A DNA stretch of 64,000 nt, taken from positions 40,757,444-40,821,443 of the forward strand of contig OY744605.1 in assembly GCA_963556255.1 (NCBI GenBank), in the 5' to 3' direction. Source of the DNA: Allolobophora icterica (Eukaryota > Annelida > Clitellata > Crassiclitellata > Lumbricidae). Each line of letters opens with the position of its first letter. Position 1 is the first letter of the stretch. The position numbers and the translations under genes were made by a program. This document shows positions 35,017 through 48,442 of this stretch, piece by piece. The notes below the pieces were generated by a model. That model had not been told where the DNA came from and ran no database searches. It worked only from the letters and a program-made list of their open reading frames with translations.

Positions 35017-38000
35017 TTATGATGCATTTTCTTTATGTGCATCACCAGAAGACTTGTAGTGTTTGGACTTTGACTCGCTCTTGTGTCCTTGGCCTTTTCC
35101 AGACTTTGGTGCCTTGCCACTGGCACGACCTGACTTTGGAACCTTCTCCTGAGTCTTCTTGGCACTCAGCAGGGGATGAATTTCTAAAATAAATAAAAGA
35201 ATTGGACCTTAGCCATTGAGCAATTGTAATAATTACTTGAGTCTTTCAAAGCCGACAATGCAAGTATTAGCAGAAGCAGCAATAATAGGAGTAAAAGTAG
35301 AAATTATAGTAATAATAAGATGGTGTGCATCATACACTTGTTATAACACTGTCTTTGTCATATCAACAACCATTTTGCAACATAATCAATTAATCATGCA
35401 ATAATTTGTTGATCATAATTATCTACATGTAAATTTATCCTAGGATTCACGTACCTTTAATAATGTCTGGAAAATTATATGAATACATTGATTCACTAGA
35501 CAATAGACATTCATTACAACATGCTTCACAACACAAACTCTGACGTAACAGGGTCAGGTATATGGATCCCAGAATAAATTTACTCACAGATAATTAACAG
35601 ATTATAGCATGATTATTTACCAGTGGTTCTTGATATGACGAAGACAGCATTATGACAAGTTCATGGTGCACATCTAGTTGTACAAAAGTTTAGTACCCAA
35701 GGCCAATTTTGACAGGTGCCATGGATACACAGTGAAGCATCAACTGACACCATTGACCACATGATATCTCATAAATCAAACCATCAACTAGTACAGACAC
35801 AATGTATTCGTGGTAAGTACTCAGCCGTTTAAACTATACAGTAATAATAACACGGACAATTTCTATAGCGCCGTAACACGACCATGCCGCTACAAGGGCG
35901 CTGTACAGATAACAACCCACACCCTAACATAACATCCAGTCCTATTCATCAGAAAGATAGCCTTGGAGAAGAGGTGCCACTGGAACAGATATCTTCAAAT
36001 ATGATCCATCCTCACAGGAAACAAACCCATGCCACTGTATTGGCAGTCTGGTACATTAACCTGTACATACACTATCATGACATTGGGCATAGCTACCAAA
36101 CAACTGCAGGTATTATGTACATTTCGTTGTTGCAGTCTGCAATAATCATAATTATATAAAACAAATTACGGGCATTCACCATCAATAGGAGCATTTGGAA
36201 GATCGACGTCAACTGTTTTTGTTTTTCGTTTCTTTGGTGATATAAGTTGATCTTTACTTGAGCTGCTTCGTTTGCGGTCATTTGTCTCTTCTATTGCTGC
36301 CTACACAGAGAAACACAGAAGAAGCAATACATATGGCTTTTCAACAACAAAATGTCATACTTCAGCTGACAAGTAACCAAAATGCAGTAACATATTATCT
36401 CTAAGTCCAACTCCCGTAACCCCCCCTAGGGCGGCGCCTCACATGGCTGCCAAACTGTGTGTTAATTAAGATCTTGATTGTACTCTCATGTTTCAATGTA
36501 ATCTTACTGCCTTTGTCGGTTTGAAATAATAAAAAATATAATTATTATTATTATTATAAACTTCTCTTATCTAGTGACACCTTATCGACTAATGACTACT
36601 GTTGAGTTGGTGCCTGATACACATTACACAAGGCAGTGGTATCTAAATATATCTATGAAACACTGTAAATTGATATGGGAATCAGTGGTCCTGGCAAGCG
36701 AAATGCAAGATGGGACTCGAAAGCTTCTGGTAATAATATAAACAGTGACTCTTTTTATAGTATAAACAGTGACTCTTTTTAATTAATATTTCTAATTTTC
36801 AACTGATTGAATCTGTTTACCTAGCTGTCAGGTCTCTGCCACTGTTCAAACGTAATTCACCCACCACATCCGGTCTTCCAGTCTCCTAGCCTTATTTAGA
36901 TTTCAGCTGGACTCTTACAGATGACAGTACACTGCTGCTTCACTTCAGACTGACTATCAGTTATTGCTTTGTGTGATAACAGCATTTTAGCAGTCATCAA
37001 ATTAGATTAAACTGCATTCAAATACTGGCTTTTAGGACATCAAGCTACCTGTTATTACTTTAATTTTATAGCACCACTATTTGATCAATGAAATGCATCA
37101 CACCGACTACATTGTATTTCAAGCCTAACACTGAACACAAAGCAAGCCTGTTGTTTGCCAATGGAAAAACATCCACAAAACCCTAGGCTGAATTCAAAGA
37201 ATAAAATATCTTGGCAGGAAACTGACCTGTTCGGTGGCCCAAGATTCTTCAACCTCCTCAATCTCTGGACTGATTGGCAGGAATAAGAGAACTCTATCAT
37301 CATCATTTTCTTCTTCATCACTACATAAAATTATCATCGTGTAGCATTAATGATGCAGTGAACACTGGAGAAGTAAAAAAACTATAATGTTCTTAAACTT
37401 TTCTAGAAGTATAGTGTAAACTATTATAAAAATGTCAAACAAAACTGTCAAGCCAACACCATGCCAAAAATTCATGACAAAATGTTTTACGATATCACAT
37501 GTAATAAACTAGAATAAATTCCACAGAAATAAAGATGTATCAGAACAAGTAACGGGCAACTATAATATATTAAACATATAAGCATTACTCCTTTTTAAGA
37601 TCTGAATTCTTCAAACTCTGAGGTCTATGCAACATGAAAGTAAGCCCAGGATGTCAGAGTGCCATAACCATGGCAAAGCCATGGCTTCCCAATACCCGGA
37701 AGTACTTATTAGGTAGGTCTTTGTATTTTCCAGCATACAATGACTGAATTCCAGTAACAAAACCCATCTTTCAGTTACACTACATTAGCTACAAGTTAAG
37801 CAGTTGCTCGCTCACCTGCTGATGAAAGCAGGAATTGATTCCACGGTTGTCACATCCACCTCTACATCTTCCTCACACGGACCTGTTAAATCAATTTTCC
37901 AATGGTCAGATCAGTGTCAACTGGCCTAATGATCACAAAATTGTAATTTAATGGGATCAAATCACCTTCAAGACAACAATGAAGTTTAAGACAAACTGAT

Positions 38001-41000
38001 TAGCACATTTGGCATGACGTGTCAGAACTGTTCGCTTAAAAATATCTGTCGTACGACATATCCACTTGTATATTTTAAAATAAACTTTCTAGTTATGCTA
38101 CCATCAGAAACATCGCCTTTCTTTTAATCCTCAAAATCATACTAACAGATTCCATTGCTATGTAAGACAGACAAAACATGTTAACTGGTAATTCATTACC
38201 TTTGGTTTCTAAAACTTCCTTATCTTCATCTTCAACATCAAATTCTGACTCGTGCTCCTCGTATTCCACATTTTCATCCAACTCTTTGAAGTCGGGTGCA
38301 AATGCACTCCAGTTTTCCTATACCAGAAGAAAGCAGATCACTTTCCACTATGTATTTAGTTAATACCTAAAGTATAGCACATAGTATAGTACTTAGCAAA
38401 TTTTAAGACACTCACTATATTCAGTACAATGCATGTTCCACAGATGCCTTCTACTGACTTTTATCCTTTGCAATATGTATTAGAACTGCGGTAGGCCTTT
38501 TGGAATATTTTATCCTTCATTTCAATACATTTGCAAACTACACAAATGCCCTTTATTAAATTTTATCCTTCTCTGTAATACTGGACCACAAATCAATCAA
38601 TATATTTACAATTATTTTATTTTAGAAATATAGAATTTCAGTTGTTAATATAGAACTTACTGTAACATAAATTTAATCAAAATTTCAATATCAAACTTTA
38701 CATAATATTTGAATCATTATTGACAATCATGCTTACAATCTGATTCTGAGCCCAAATGGAGACAACGCCACTTGATATTGATGCAATGATTGGCCTGACA
38801 GGGTGCCACTGTGCAGAAAACAACAAATCAAATATCACCAAATCGTATAATGCATTAACAAACCACTATGGTAACATAAAACCATACACCATGTAAGCAA
38901 CAGACGTCGGCTTAATTTACAAATAAATCATTCCAACTAACATGTCTAAATATCTGCTCAACAAAACGCACTTCAAAACAGTGCATAGTGTTAACATACA
39001 CACCAGTACATGCATCTAAGCATTTCTGGCAAGGCATATTCAACTGGCTATCCATAAACGCCTATTCCTGTCAACTTGTTTGGCTCAGACCACTGGTTTC
39101 TAAATGAGTGTGAGAGCATGCCATTGGTTACTTTTCAAGCTATTCAAGGATCATTTCCCTAAAATTGAACAAAGAATTCAAACATCATCTAAGCAAGAAA
39201 GAAGCACCTAAGGTTCTATCATAAAGTTCAATAACATCCATCCTAATCTGATCGTCTATGACCTACTATAGCACCATTGTTATCATCACGCACAAAGCAT
39301 CAGTTGATGGTCACTTGAAGCAGAAGCTGTAGGCAAAACACAATCCATTGAGAACCCTGGTCATATTACAATATGGTCAGAGAAACCAGAATACTTACAT
39401 ACATGTATAATCCATAAATATCAGAGGATAAAAAGGCCAGTTCTACATACAACCACTTAAAAAAAGTAGTATAGAAGGCTAAGGCATGAAAAAGACAATT
39501 CACAATATCTAAAAAATTATGTATTTTACAGGAATTTCCAGAACTCATTGGAGGCCAGTAAATACACTCTACTAACCACAACATCAAGCAGCATTTCTCC
39601 TTTTGTGCCCAGAAGGAATTTGACAAGATTGCCACTGCCTTTCTCCCAGATGTAGAGGGAATGTTGCCTTGCAGAACCAGCCACAATGTACTCTCCATCA
39701 CCAGAAAAACAGCATTTTTTCCAAAGTGATCTAAACAAACAAGTACAATAATGTCAACTGCTGCAAAGGAAAGGCAAATCCAAAATTGAATCCACTTTTA
39801 AATTACAGTAACTTAGTTTTTACAGGTTCAACATGAAACTCTTTATATATTTTTCAAATTTTAACCAGATTTTATAAAAAAAAAACTGAATCAAGAAACA
39901 ATCAGAAATAGCAGTTGAAGATTTTATAAAGTAACACAAGAATTTTTTAGATTATTCAGAATATTCAGTCACCTGTTGACAAGATCCTGCAACTTCTGTA
40001 TTGGTTCTGGTTCACCATCTCTTCCACAAGCCAAGACTTCTCCACTTTCATACACACGAATGATTCGATCAGCAGAGTTGATAAGAAAACAGCTAACATA
40101 CAGACACAAGCATACAGAATTAGTAATAATAATAATAAGACGATTTACATAGCGCCGTAACTAAGTCGAGGCTGAAGAAAAGGGTGCTGTGCACAAGTTA
40201 TAAAAATCAATGACAGTCATATGTCATATGACAGTTTAGAAAGATAGGTCTTCAGCTGTGATTTGATTGGCTCCAGCTATATGGCACATTCGCCACGTGG
40301 TCAGGATGATTGTTCCATGCATTTGGTCCAGTGACAGAGAAGGAACAGTCGCCAAACCTCGCAAAAGACAACGGGACTTGTAGTTGATTTCTTGTTGAAG
40401 ATCTCTCCCTATATATATGAGTTCACTAGAGGGCACATGGAACCAATATATCGAAAGAAATTTAGGTCCTCCCAGAGATTTGAATTCCCGACCTGTTGGT
40501 TGTCAATCCAACATGCTATATACAGGTAAACAAACTCATAAAATGCAAGAGTCATTCTATAAATGCTGCAGCACAGAAGACACACAAGAACATTACAAAT
40601 TTATGCATATTATTAAATATTGCACTTACATTTTTAATTTTGAAAATTTTCTTTACCGAAGTAATAAACCTTAGGTAATTCCATCCAAATTCTGTCACTC
40701 ACTTTCCTCGGCGTGCAAACTCAATCGACTTCAGTGCAGTTGTACTTGACGTGGTTGTTGTGACACGAAATGAAGCTTTCATCTCCAGAGTTGCAATGTT
40801 GAAAACGTGAATCTGACAAGAAATTTATCTCAAGACACTAAAAACTTATGAAGGTTTTTATTGTTAATGGTAAATTTCTGACATTTTGAAACTACGAAAG
40901 TCACGTTAAACAATAGGCTAGGTAAGTGCACAATGCCTTTCGAAACAACAGTCCTGCCAGGCACTGCACAAAGACTTAAATTTTTATACATAACACTACA

Positions 41001-44000
41001 TGCACTTATAAATATACAGTACTACATAGGTTCAATGCCCAGGCTGCCATCATGACTTTGGCTGGAAGATGAATGGCAGATGACCATTCTTTATAAGAAA
41101 TTACAAACTGGAATTTACATATGGATAGAAATGTAAAGCAATTGCAAAAAGGTCAAGCATGCATAAACTGGAATGAACGTAATGTAACCAGACATTTCAT
41201 ATCATGTCAAAATAGATAGGCTGACACTGTACAAAGGTGATGGACTAACTGAAATTTTTGCAGTAGCCCACGCTTTTATAAAATGAAAACTTTTGCACTG
41301 GCCCACAATTGTGCAATTGCAGAAGGTAAATCCATACTTGTTCAATAGCAATTTTCACAGACCATTAATTACATCCAGCTGCGCTAAACTACAGATTGGA
41401 CTGGTCACTAGTTCAAAGCCAAATTTGAGAACTTTGGTAGTTGCTGACATATTGTCACTTATAGCAAACACCTAAGTGACTCATAAACCTTTTGCAGATC
41501 ACTTGATCAAATGAGGAGAAAACCAACTGTAATACTGTTTATAAATTCTGATATTGTGGCAAATGATACCCCAAAAATCAGCCCACACCTTTGAAAAACT
41601 CTAACAAACATTTGTTAGCAATTCCTTTCAAGATTCTGATTCCTTGGCATGAGCGACAAATGTAAATATAGTTTTCCTAATCATATCGTATCTAGAAATT
41701 TACAAAGTGCCTCTCGCAGAATACTAATACTCATGGTTCATCTGGTATGAATAACAGCACCATAAGTTATACAAATTACAGGTGACTAAGTTAACAGCAG
41801 ACCTTTCCTCTGGCATTTCCTGTGTAAACATAAAATCCTCTTCTGTCAAAAGATGCACAGATGTTGAGGTCACTCTGAATTAAATAACAAGAAGAAAATT
41901 GTTAACAAACTGTCATGGTTTTAACACCAACAAATTATTTAAAATCTTTCAGATCAGTCCTGATCATTTGTCTACCATGTTGTGCACATAGAATCACAAA
42001 AAACACTAAACTATGAACTTCAAATATAAATCACTCAAGAGATTCTTTGAACATCAGGTGATAAACCAAACAGCAAAATCAAATGACAGTTATTATTACA
42101 AAGTACACTTGCCTTACACGAGTTTCAGACAATTGTAAACAATCACAATCAAACACTTAATCCTAAGGTTCTAAGTTTTAACAGATCTTGCATGTATTGG
42201 TTCTAGAAACTCTCACATACCTCATCTTCAAGTGGTACGATCCTGTGACCTTTGTCCAAGGTCATCAAAACAGCTGCATGTTTCATTGGACAGACAAGGA
42301 ACTGGTTACTAACAATAGAATGAAAAAAGACTTAACTGATAATTAACAGGCTTATATACTCAAACACAAATGATACAAAATGATTTATATAATCAAAAAC
42401 AGCTCGTACACAAATTTAGTGACTTCCATATAGTAAAGCAGGGTAAACCCTGCAGAGCAATCGCACAGCAGTCAACTGTTGGCAATACATAAACTCAAAT
42501 TAACATACATTTACTTTAGTCTTGCATAAATAATAGCAAGACAGTTGCCCCATAGAGGTTTTTGGCAGTAAATGGAGCAGTCACATCAACCTCCACCACA
42601 ACTGGCCACTTCTCCAACCAAAAATCTATCTAAATCCCATAGCCAAAGGAACAGTTAAGTTTTAAAAAGTAAATACAATAACTTCAAAGCTTAGCACATC
42701 CTAAGGGCTTTCATATGTGTACATTGTGTTTTCTGATTGTTCTTTTCTTGTTTCAGTTGATCACCTCATAATGACGAAGTGTGCACGTTCATGCCTCTGC
42801 CAACACAGTCATTGACTGTATGAAGACCATGAGCAAGTTTGTTTATGCACTACTGCTTAACATATTGACACTATTGACTGACCCAAAGATATTGATGCCA
42901 TATGAATGCAGCATAATAGTTATTGCTATTGTTATTTTGACTATGAATCAGTAAGTCAGCCAGTCAGGGTGCCAACCAATCTAACACATACAGCACAAAA
43001 CAAACAGCAAAACATCAAGTGGCAGAGATTTATACAGTCTTCATCTGTGGTCTAGATCTGTTCGGTAACAATAGAGACAAGTTTCAACATACGAAAAATT
43101 TTAGCTGCCTGTAACATTGCAGAGAGCAAGCAATCCATACAAAAGCTCCAGCGTTTTGATTCCAATATCTTACCTGTCTCTAGGATGAAACTGGACCTTA
43201 AGGACTGGTGATGGAAAGCGAAATGTGTAGTCACATTCTCCCGTAAGTACGTCCCAAACAGACACGACGCAATCAGTTGCAGCACTGAGTAACTTATGAC
43301 CTGTACGATTCCAGCTTCATGTGCAAAATACAAGTAAATGCAAATTTATTTATTTAATTGTTTATGTCATGTGTAAATATTTCATGGTCTTTGTGTAAAT
43401 GGTCATGGTCAATTGGTCATGTGTAAATATTTCATGATTAGTTTATCCCAGACAAAGTTTACAAGGTCAAACTTATAAACAGCTTCCTGTGGCCAGTTGT
43501 CTGTCCCATCCCTCCAAAGTCAGAATTAGTTTCCATGCCTTTTGCAAATTGGTCTATTTCAAGGAGATCTGCATCCTCAAGGTTTACTGAAAAACTTTTC
43601 TCTTATCTCATTACACAAACAATTGAAGCCTTGGCATTTTTCATCTACTTGCACTTCTGAGGTGCATTCAATAATTAACCCTTTGCTTGCCACCATGTTT
43701 CAAAACATCTCACAGCAAAAGCCTGTCTGCATGATCAAGTGATGAAAGTGAAGTGACTTCAATGGTGGAAGATCATTCCAACACTGACATGGTCACAGAT
43801 GGCATTTGGTATGTGCCATCAGAACACTCGTCAGATGGAATGGATGCTGATGTTTTTGGCAAGATATTCTTGGCTGAAGAGGTATCATATTATCCTGTTT
43901 CACCCCCACTGTTCCATTTACAGGCATCAGTAGTGGATCAGCTCATGAGGCACCTTTTTGGACTTTATCACTCCATTTATAGAAGACAGTTTTTTATGTG

Positions 44001-46378
44001 CTTGTTGAACAGAACAACCTACATGTTCAGCAGAGGAGGTCAGCTGCAATGCAGTCAGGTAAACCCCAAATAACAAAATGGAACTGTTAATTTTACTCCA
44101 AAGATGTGTATTTTGCCAGCATCATCATAGACTACAAGATCCTACCAAGGGTGTGGGAATACGGGTCAACATTTTCTTTTGCTCAATGATCTTTAGATTT
44201 CAGGGATCATGACAAGGGATTGTTTCATAACCTTGACCATGCAACTTCATTTACAGTTAGCAAACAGCACATCAAAGCATGTTCAAGTTTTCAGTGCCAA
44301 AACGTCTTTCAAAAATGTTTACTACAGTCTTTTTGACAAAGAAGAGTTTATCCAGGAAGCTACTGCCATATTCAAGATATCACAAGTACAGCCGAGTGAT
44401 TCCTTTAAAAGCAACTCTGAATCAGGCCAAAGTGTCTATAATGTGCCACGAGCCAGGACCACTATGGTCAAAACTCGAGCCTTCTCTTGCATTGGTCCTA
44501 CTCTATGGAATCAACTCCCTCCATTGCAACGTGCCTCTTTATTAGCCAGTGGCCCAAGTGCCTCGTTCCGCTGTCTGAAAACCACTTTCTATTCACTAGG
44601 TCTTTCGCACTGGGAGCGCCTCTGATTAGCGAACACTGTGAGAGGCGCTACATAAAATGTTTAGATACAATACAATATTTTACAATAGGTACAATGACTG
44701 ACAAGCAAACCATTGGGTAATGTTTTGCTTTATTACTCAATGATGGAGTAAAATGACAGCCAAGTACCCACTCAGATGGATTATAGTACTAAGTAATTTG
44801 TACTCAGTACTCAGGCTGTATTTTACTAAATAGCTTTACATATCAATAATTGCAGTATCCAATATACACTTCTTGATTGTTACAAACCACAGTTACCTCA
44901 GTGAACAGACCGGGTGAATGTGAGCACTGATGATCTTTGCTATTCCTCTAGTAAGAAAATCCCAAACAACGATACGACCATCGTTACAACCAACGGCTAA
45001 CAGTGTCCCTCGTCTGTTGAAGGCGCACGTTATTGCCATGTTCATACAGTCGAGAACCCCATCAAAATCCTGAAACCAACCAGACTAGCGCTCAACATCA
45101 TGGCAACACACAAGGAATAGCCTTGCCATTGCTACAATATCAATCTTTAGTATTTCATTTTGACAAGCATAATTCTAAAACTATTCAGAAGACAAACTTC
45201 CATCTCAAATAGTAGCCATGTTTGGTGACATAATCATAGCACCAGGCAGGTGGAACTTAAGCAATGTATCTAAAATACAAACTTCACATTGAATTAACTC
45301 CAAGGAGTTTCGTATTAGTTTCATTAGCTAACTTTCGAGCTGCAAAGATGATATGCACTTCACTCGGTGAGCTTTATAATTGTAATTGTAATCTGACATT
45401 TATAAAGCACCGCTTCAAGAAGAAACTCATCAGGGCCGCTCCCAACCCAAACCAGTGAAGTCACTGCCGAATAATACAGACTTCAAGTGCTTGCAAAACA
45501 GTGGAAGGGACAAACTGAGGAGCTCGAGCCACAGCTCTCCAGAAAAGCGATTCTAGCTGGTGGACCCAACATAGGCAAAGCTTCTGGACTGGGCTGTAGC
45601 AGTATGCATACGAGGTACAGCCAGGAGTCCATGGGGAGCCGACCAAAGGGTGCCATGTACAAATGGTCCCATGTACAATCTCTATCATTCCTATGCTAAA
45701 ATAATTAAACTCTTAAAAAGAGTACCCAACACAATTTTAAAAGTTGCTTAACTAAAAATATGTCAGTGTCTCATAGACTTACTTCTGGGTAGTTCTGCCC
45801 AAACGACTCTGAAACCCACACAAAAATTACATTAATGAAATGCAACATCAGCCCATTGTTCTCAAGTTAATGTTGTGTAAAATACAACATATTTGTTTTT
45901 GCATTCCGGTCAAAATTTTGATTCTGCAATACTGAGTCTAGGTGACAACAATCACTACCCACGAAGAGGAGGTTTTCATCTTGATTGTTGACCTGGGTAA
46001 GGCAAGTCCGCATGCAACTGTGTTATATGAGCTCAGTCACTATTTTTTCTTAGTGTATCTGATGGGTTTTCATTTGTCAGCTATAGGAGACCTTCTCCTA
46101 CTTGCAAGTATGGTTCAATTGTATATAAATGTGACAGTCAATGTATAGTTTGCACACACCACAATAAAACTTTGCAAAATAAGCATACAACAACCAGAAA
46201 CAAAATTTATGAGGAAGAAACATGAAGAAATAAGAACCTAAAGCTGGTAGAGTTAGTCATCCGAAATTAACTGTTATCGCATTAAATTTTTACATGTGTC
46301 CGAAATGGAAATTAGGTAGTTCAAACAGAGCTTCTCACCTTTAAAGGCAAATCGCTGCATAAGGTCAAAGGCTTTCAT
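35017..46378 (-). CDS. RBBP5: RBBP5, WD40 subunit of COMPASS/MLL H3K4 methyltransferase, 15 coding exons
   Basis: Exons: 46339-46378, 45783-45808, 44897-45069, 43174-43314, 42221-42308, 41803-41874, 40703-40812, 39973-40092, 39577-39730, 38737-38808, 38200-38317, 37816-37882, 37227-37320, 36180-36300, 35017-35183. They sum to 1,563 nt (520 residues plus stop), all in frame with GT-AG borders; human RBBP5 is 538. The WD40 propeller covers about residues 20-330, with motifs such as [64 protein letters not shown] and [14 protein letters not shown]. After it come the acidic ASH2L-binding/activation segment (about 344-365), a VDVTTV-type WDR5-binding motif (about 380-385) and a basic, Lys/Ser-rich tail. 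In the family it acts with WDR5, ASH2L and DPY30 to stimulate MLL/SET1 enzymes in the nucleus. The first exon ([13 protein letters not shown]) differs from the vertebrate N-terminus, and exon 2 is only 26 nt. Confidence 0.97.
35850..36010 (+). repeat. 'tttatatagcgcc'-type interspersed repeat
   Basis: The head 'acaatttctatagcgccgta' is followed by 'caagggcgctgtacag', so a short GCGCC...GGCGC complement lies within 50 bp, as in the sibling copies. It lies in an RBBP5 intron. Confidence 0.55.
36415..36560 (+). mobile_element. (ATT)n-tailed SINE, 5'-truncated
   Basis: It begins inside the body ('ctcccgtaacccccc') and continues 'ggctgccaaactgtgtgtt ... (ATT)n'. It lies in an RBBP5 intron, in antisense relation to the gene. 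Confidence 0.8.
40130..40440 (+). repeat. 'tttatatagcgcc'-type interspersed repeat
   Basis: The head 'gatttacatagcgccgtaac' is followed by 'gggtgctgtgcacaag' and a body with 'ttgttccatgcatttggtcc', typical of these non-autonomous repeats. It lies in an RBBP5 intron. Confidence 0.58.
44425..44690 (+). pseudogene. LINE 3'-end fragment
   Basis: It encodes [27 protein letters not shown] and ends in a stop with the tail 'gaggcgctacataaaatg' followed by 'atacaatacaata'. It lies in an RBBP5 intron. Confidence 0.82.
45383..45690 (+). repeat. 'tttatatagcgcc'-type interspersed repeat
   Basis: A diverged head 'gacatttataaagcaccgct' is followed by a GC-richer body. It lies in an RBBP5 intron. Confidence 0.4.
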
Positions 46379-46810
46379 GATGGTATTAATTCACATCATT
46401 CACTCTGTCACTCAGTACTTACTTACTTACTTAACTATTTTTAAATATTTTGTTCACCTTTACTTACTTAATTGCACGGAAGTATGCCATGAGAGTTCGT
46501 AGCACTCTATTCTATCAAATTCTATGGCGACCATAATGTGCAGGGTTGCGACCGAACCACCGTAAACCTTTATCGATTACCAAAAGTTTTTTATGAAGCT
46601 ATAAATTCACTTCATTCACTTTGATATTCAGTACTTACTGGCTTACTTACTTACTCGAACAGATGTGGTAGACTGGGAGGTCGCAGCACTAGAGAGCTAT
46701 TCTATCCGAGACGGCCATATTTGTTTATCATGGTCACGGTCACCACTGAACCTGTATAAACCTCTACCGCTTAATTTAAGATTTGCTTTTGCTTTCAATT
46801 AAGCATTTTG
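46371..46810. repeat. Diverged tandem duplication upstream of RBBP5
   Basis: Two units of about 215 bp, starting near the RBBP5 ATG and at 46,589, share 'attcac.tcattcact', 'cagtacttact..cttactt', 'agcactctattctatc'-like and 'aaaccttta.cg' phrases in the same order. Both contain ACTT runs. Confidence 0.6.
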
Positions 46811-47299
46811 GTCAGGTATTTTGAACAGTGGCACTACTCTAAAAGTGGACGCAGTGGAAAACGACCAGCTTTTAAACAATATTTTATTGTCCGCGCTTTA
46901 TGATTACGGCTTTATGATTACGGGTCAAAATGCAGTCGCCGACACAATAGAAAATGTCAATCAAACGCATTTGAAAATTATTATTTGCATACCGAGAAGT
47001 TCCAGATTCATTCTACTCTATTTAATTTAACAAATTTAAACTTCCTATTTTTGTTGTAAAAGTGTGCCGAATATCCAAATCCACCAGTCCGATTTGAAAC
47101 ACAGAGTACATATTGTGCTAGAGGTAATTCTTAGCAGACGGTAGCGCCACCGTTGATGTATCCGTGCAGTAGAGGCCAACGGTATTATGAGCAATTTCTT
47201 CTAGTTGCATACAATGCAACTTATATTTATAACGCGCCTTAATAAACAGTCTTCTTCAAAGGACGCGTTACAATGCAGGAGTTAATTATAGTTATGTTG

Positions 47300-47850
47300 C
47301 AGGGCAAGGCAGTCCCTCTATGCACAACGGGCGCCGAAGGCCCAAACGTCTTTGATGTTACAAGGGCGACGACAGTGGCATTGCATGCTGTATGCAAGCC
47401 CCTCATGCTGGGGATTTGCATCCCAGCACGATAAAAATAAACTCCAAGCTATTATATACAAGATGACTAGGCAGGGGTACCTGCCGGAAGGTGGGCCAAC
47501 GTTTGACCAACTATGTAAGAAGGCGGATGTCGGCTGTTTCATGGAGGTCTTAAACAACTCTGGTCATGTACTTCACAAATAATTGTGAAGTACATGACCA
47601 GAGTTGTTGAGTTATTGCTCCCACCTAAGAGACCTAATAATTATGTTCTCAGACCTCGGTCTCACGACAGAGTACTTACTCCGCTGGATAATAACATGAG
47701 GAAGAATTTCTTTGGGAGAATGCTGTATTCATATTGATTGTGATGCTGTTGTTTTTTAACGGTTGTATTCTGTATTGTATTATTTGATGCATGTACACTG
47801 GAGTGCTAATCTCTTGTAACCGGTTAAATAAAGAAAATACTTACTTACTT
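47300..47850 (+). pseudogene. LINE 3' fragment with internal palindrome
   Basis: TFDQLCKKADVGCFMEVLNN is followed, after an inverted repeat, by LLLPPKRPNNYVLRPRSHDR and NNMRKNFFGRMLYSY-stop, the classic C-terminus of CR1-like LINEs. The 3' end is 'ataaagaaaatacttacttacttac', a microsatellite tail. It interrupts a 'tttataacgcgcc' repeat. Confidence 0.8.
47553..47608. repeat. 26-bp perfect inverted repeat inside a LINE fragment
   Basis: The arms 47553-47578 and 47583-47608 are perfect inverse complements separated by ATAA. The arm encodes part of the LINE tail (LNNSGHVLH). Confidence 0.95.
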
Positions 47851-48204
47851 ACTTATAATGAGATTTAAGTTTCGCTTAGTGTTTATTGAAGTGGATCTTC
47901 GAACTGATTCTGGCAGACAGTTCCATTCACCTGGACCAGCATGACGAATATCTGCTAAATTTTTAATTCAATGTTTGGTGAATTAAATTTTTAATTCAAT
48001 GTTTGGTGAATTAAAGATTGATAATTCAAATTTATCGGGCGATTTCGTAGTAATTTGTTTCGTTTATAACCACAAGCAGGTAGTCTGATTTTGTTTTGGT
48101 ATTCAAAAAACAAGGCTATTAAGAAAGACGAAAAGAAGTCAGAGGTACAGATGGACGGAAAACTTCTCCGACATTTGACTTGCGTACAATTTTGCTTAGT
48201 AGTG

Positions 48205-48245
48205 CCTGGGATTAAGATTACTAATTTAGTAATCTTAGTCCCAGG
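48205..48245. repeat. 20-bp hairpin upstream of RCCD1
   Basis: The arms CCTGGGATTAAGATTACTAA and TTAGTAATCTTAGTCCCAGG are inverse complements with one mismatch and a 1-nt loop, about 200 bp before the RCCD1 ATG. Confidence 0.8.
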
Positions 48246-48442
48246 TAGTGCCTATCAACTGCTGATGCATTGAGTAAAATTTGCGCCGAGTTCTTAAATA
48301 AGATGAATTAGTATTTATCTTACTTGCGACTGCTCTAACATACAAGTTGTTGCTTCATAAGTTATCGAATCAATAAATCGAATATAACTTTTGTATATCA
48401 GTGATTTATTACTTATAACAGTTATTAAGCCGGGATAATATC

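Larger units (their letters stand above)
47218..48010 (+). repeat. 'tttatatagcgcc'-type repeat split by a LINE fragment
   Basis: The head 'tatatttataacgcgcctta' and 'ggacgcgttacaatg' lie left of the LINE piece at 47,300-47,850. The body with 'cagacagttccattcacctg' resumes after it. Confidence 0.5.

Noticed and set aside
43677..44073. TTAACCCTTTGCTTGCC, piggyBac-end-like, followed by a 106-codon ORF
   Set aside because: No matching opposite end and no transposase motif in the ORF; the TTAA start alone is weak evidence.
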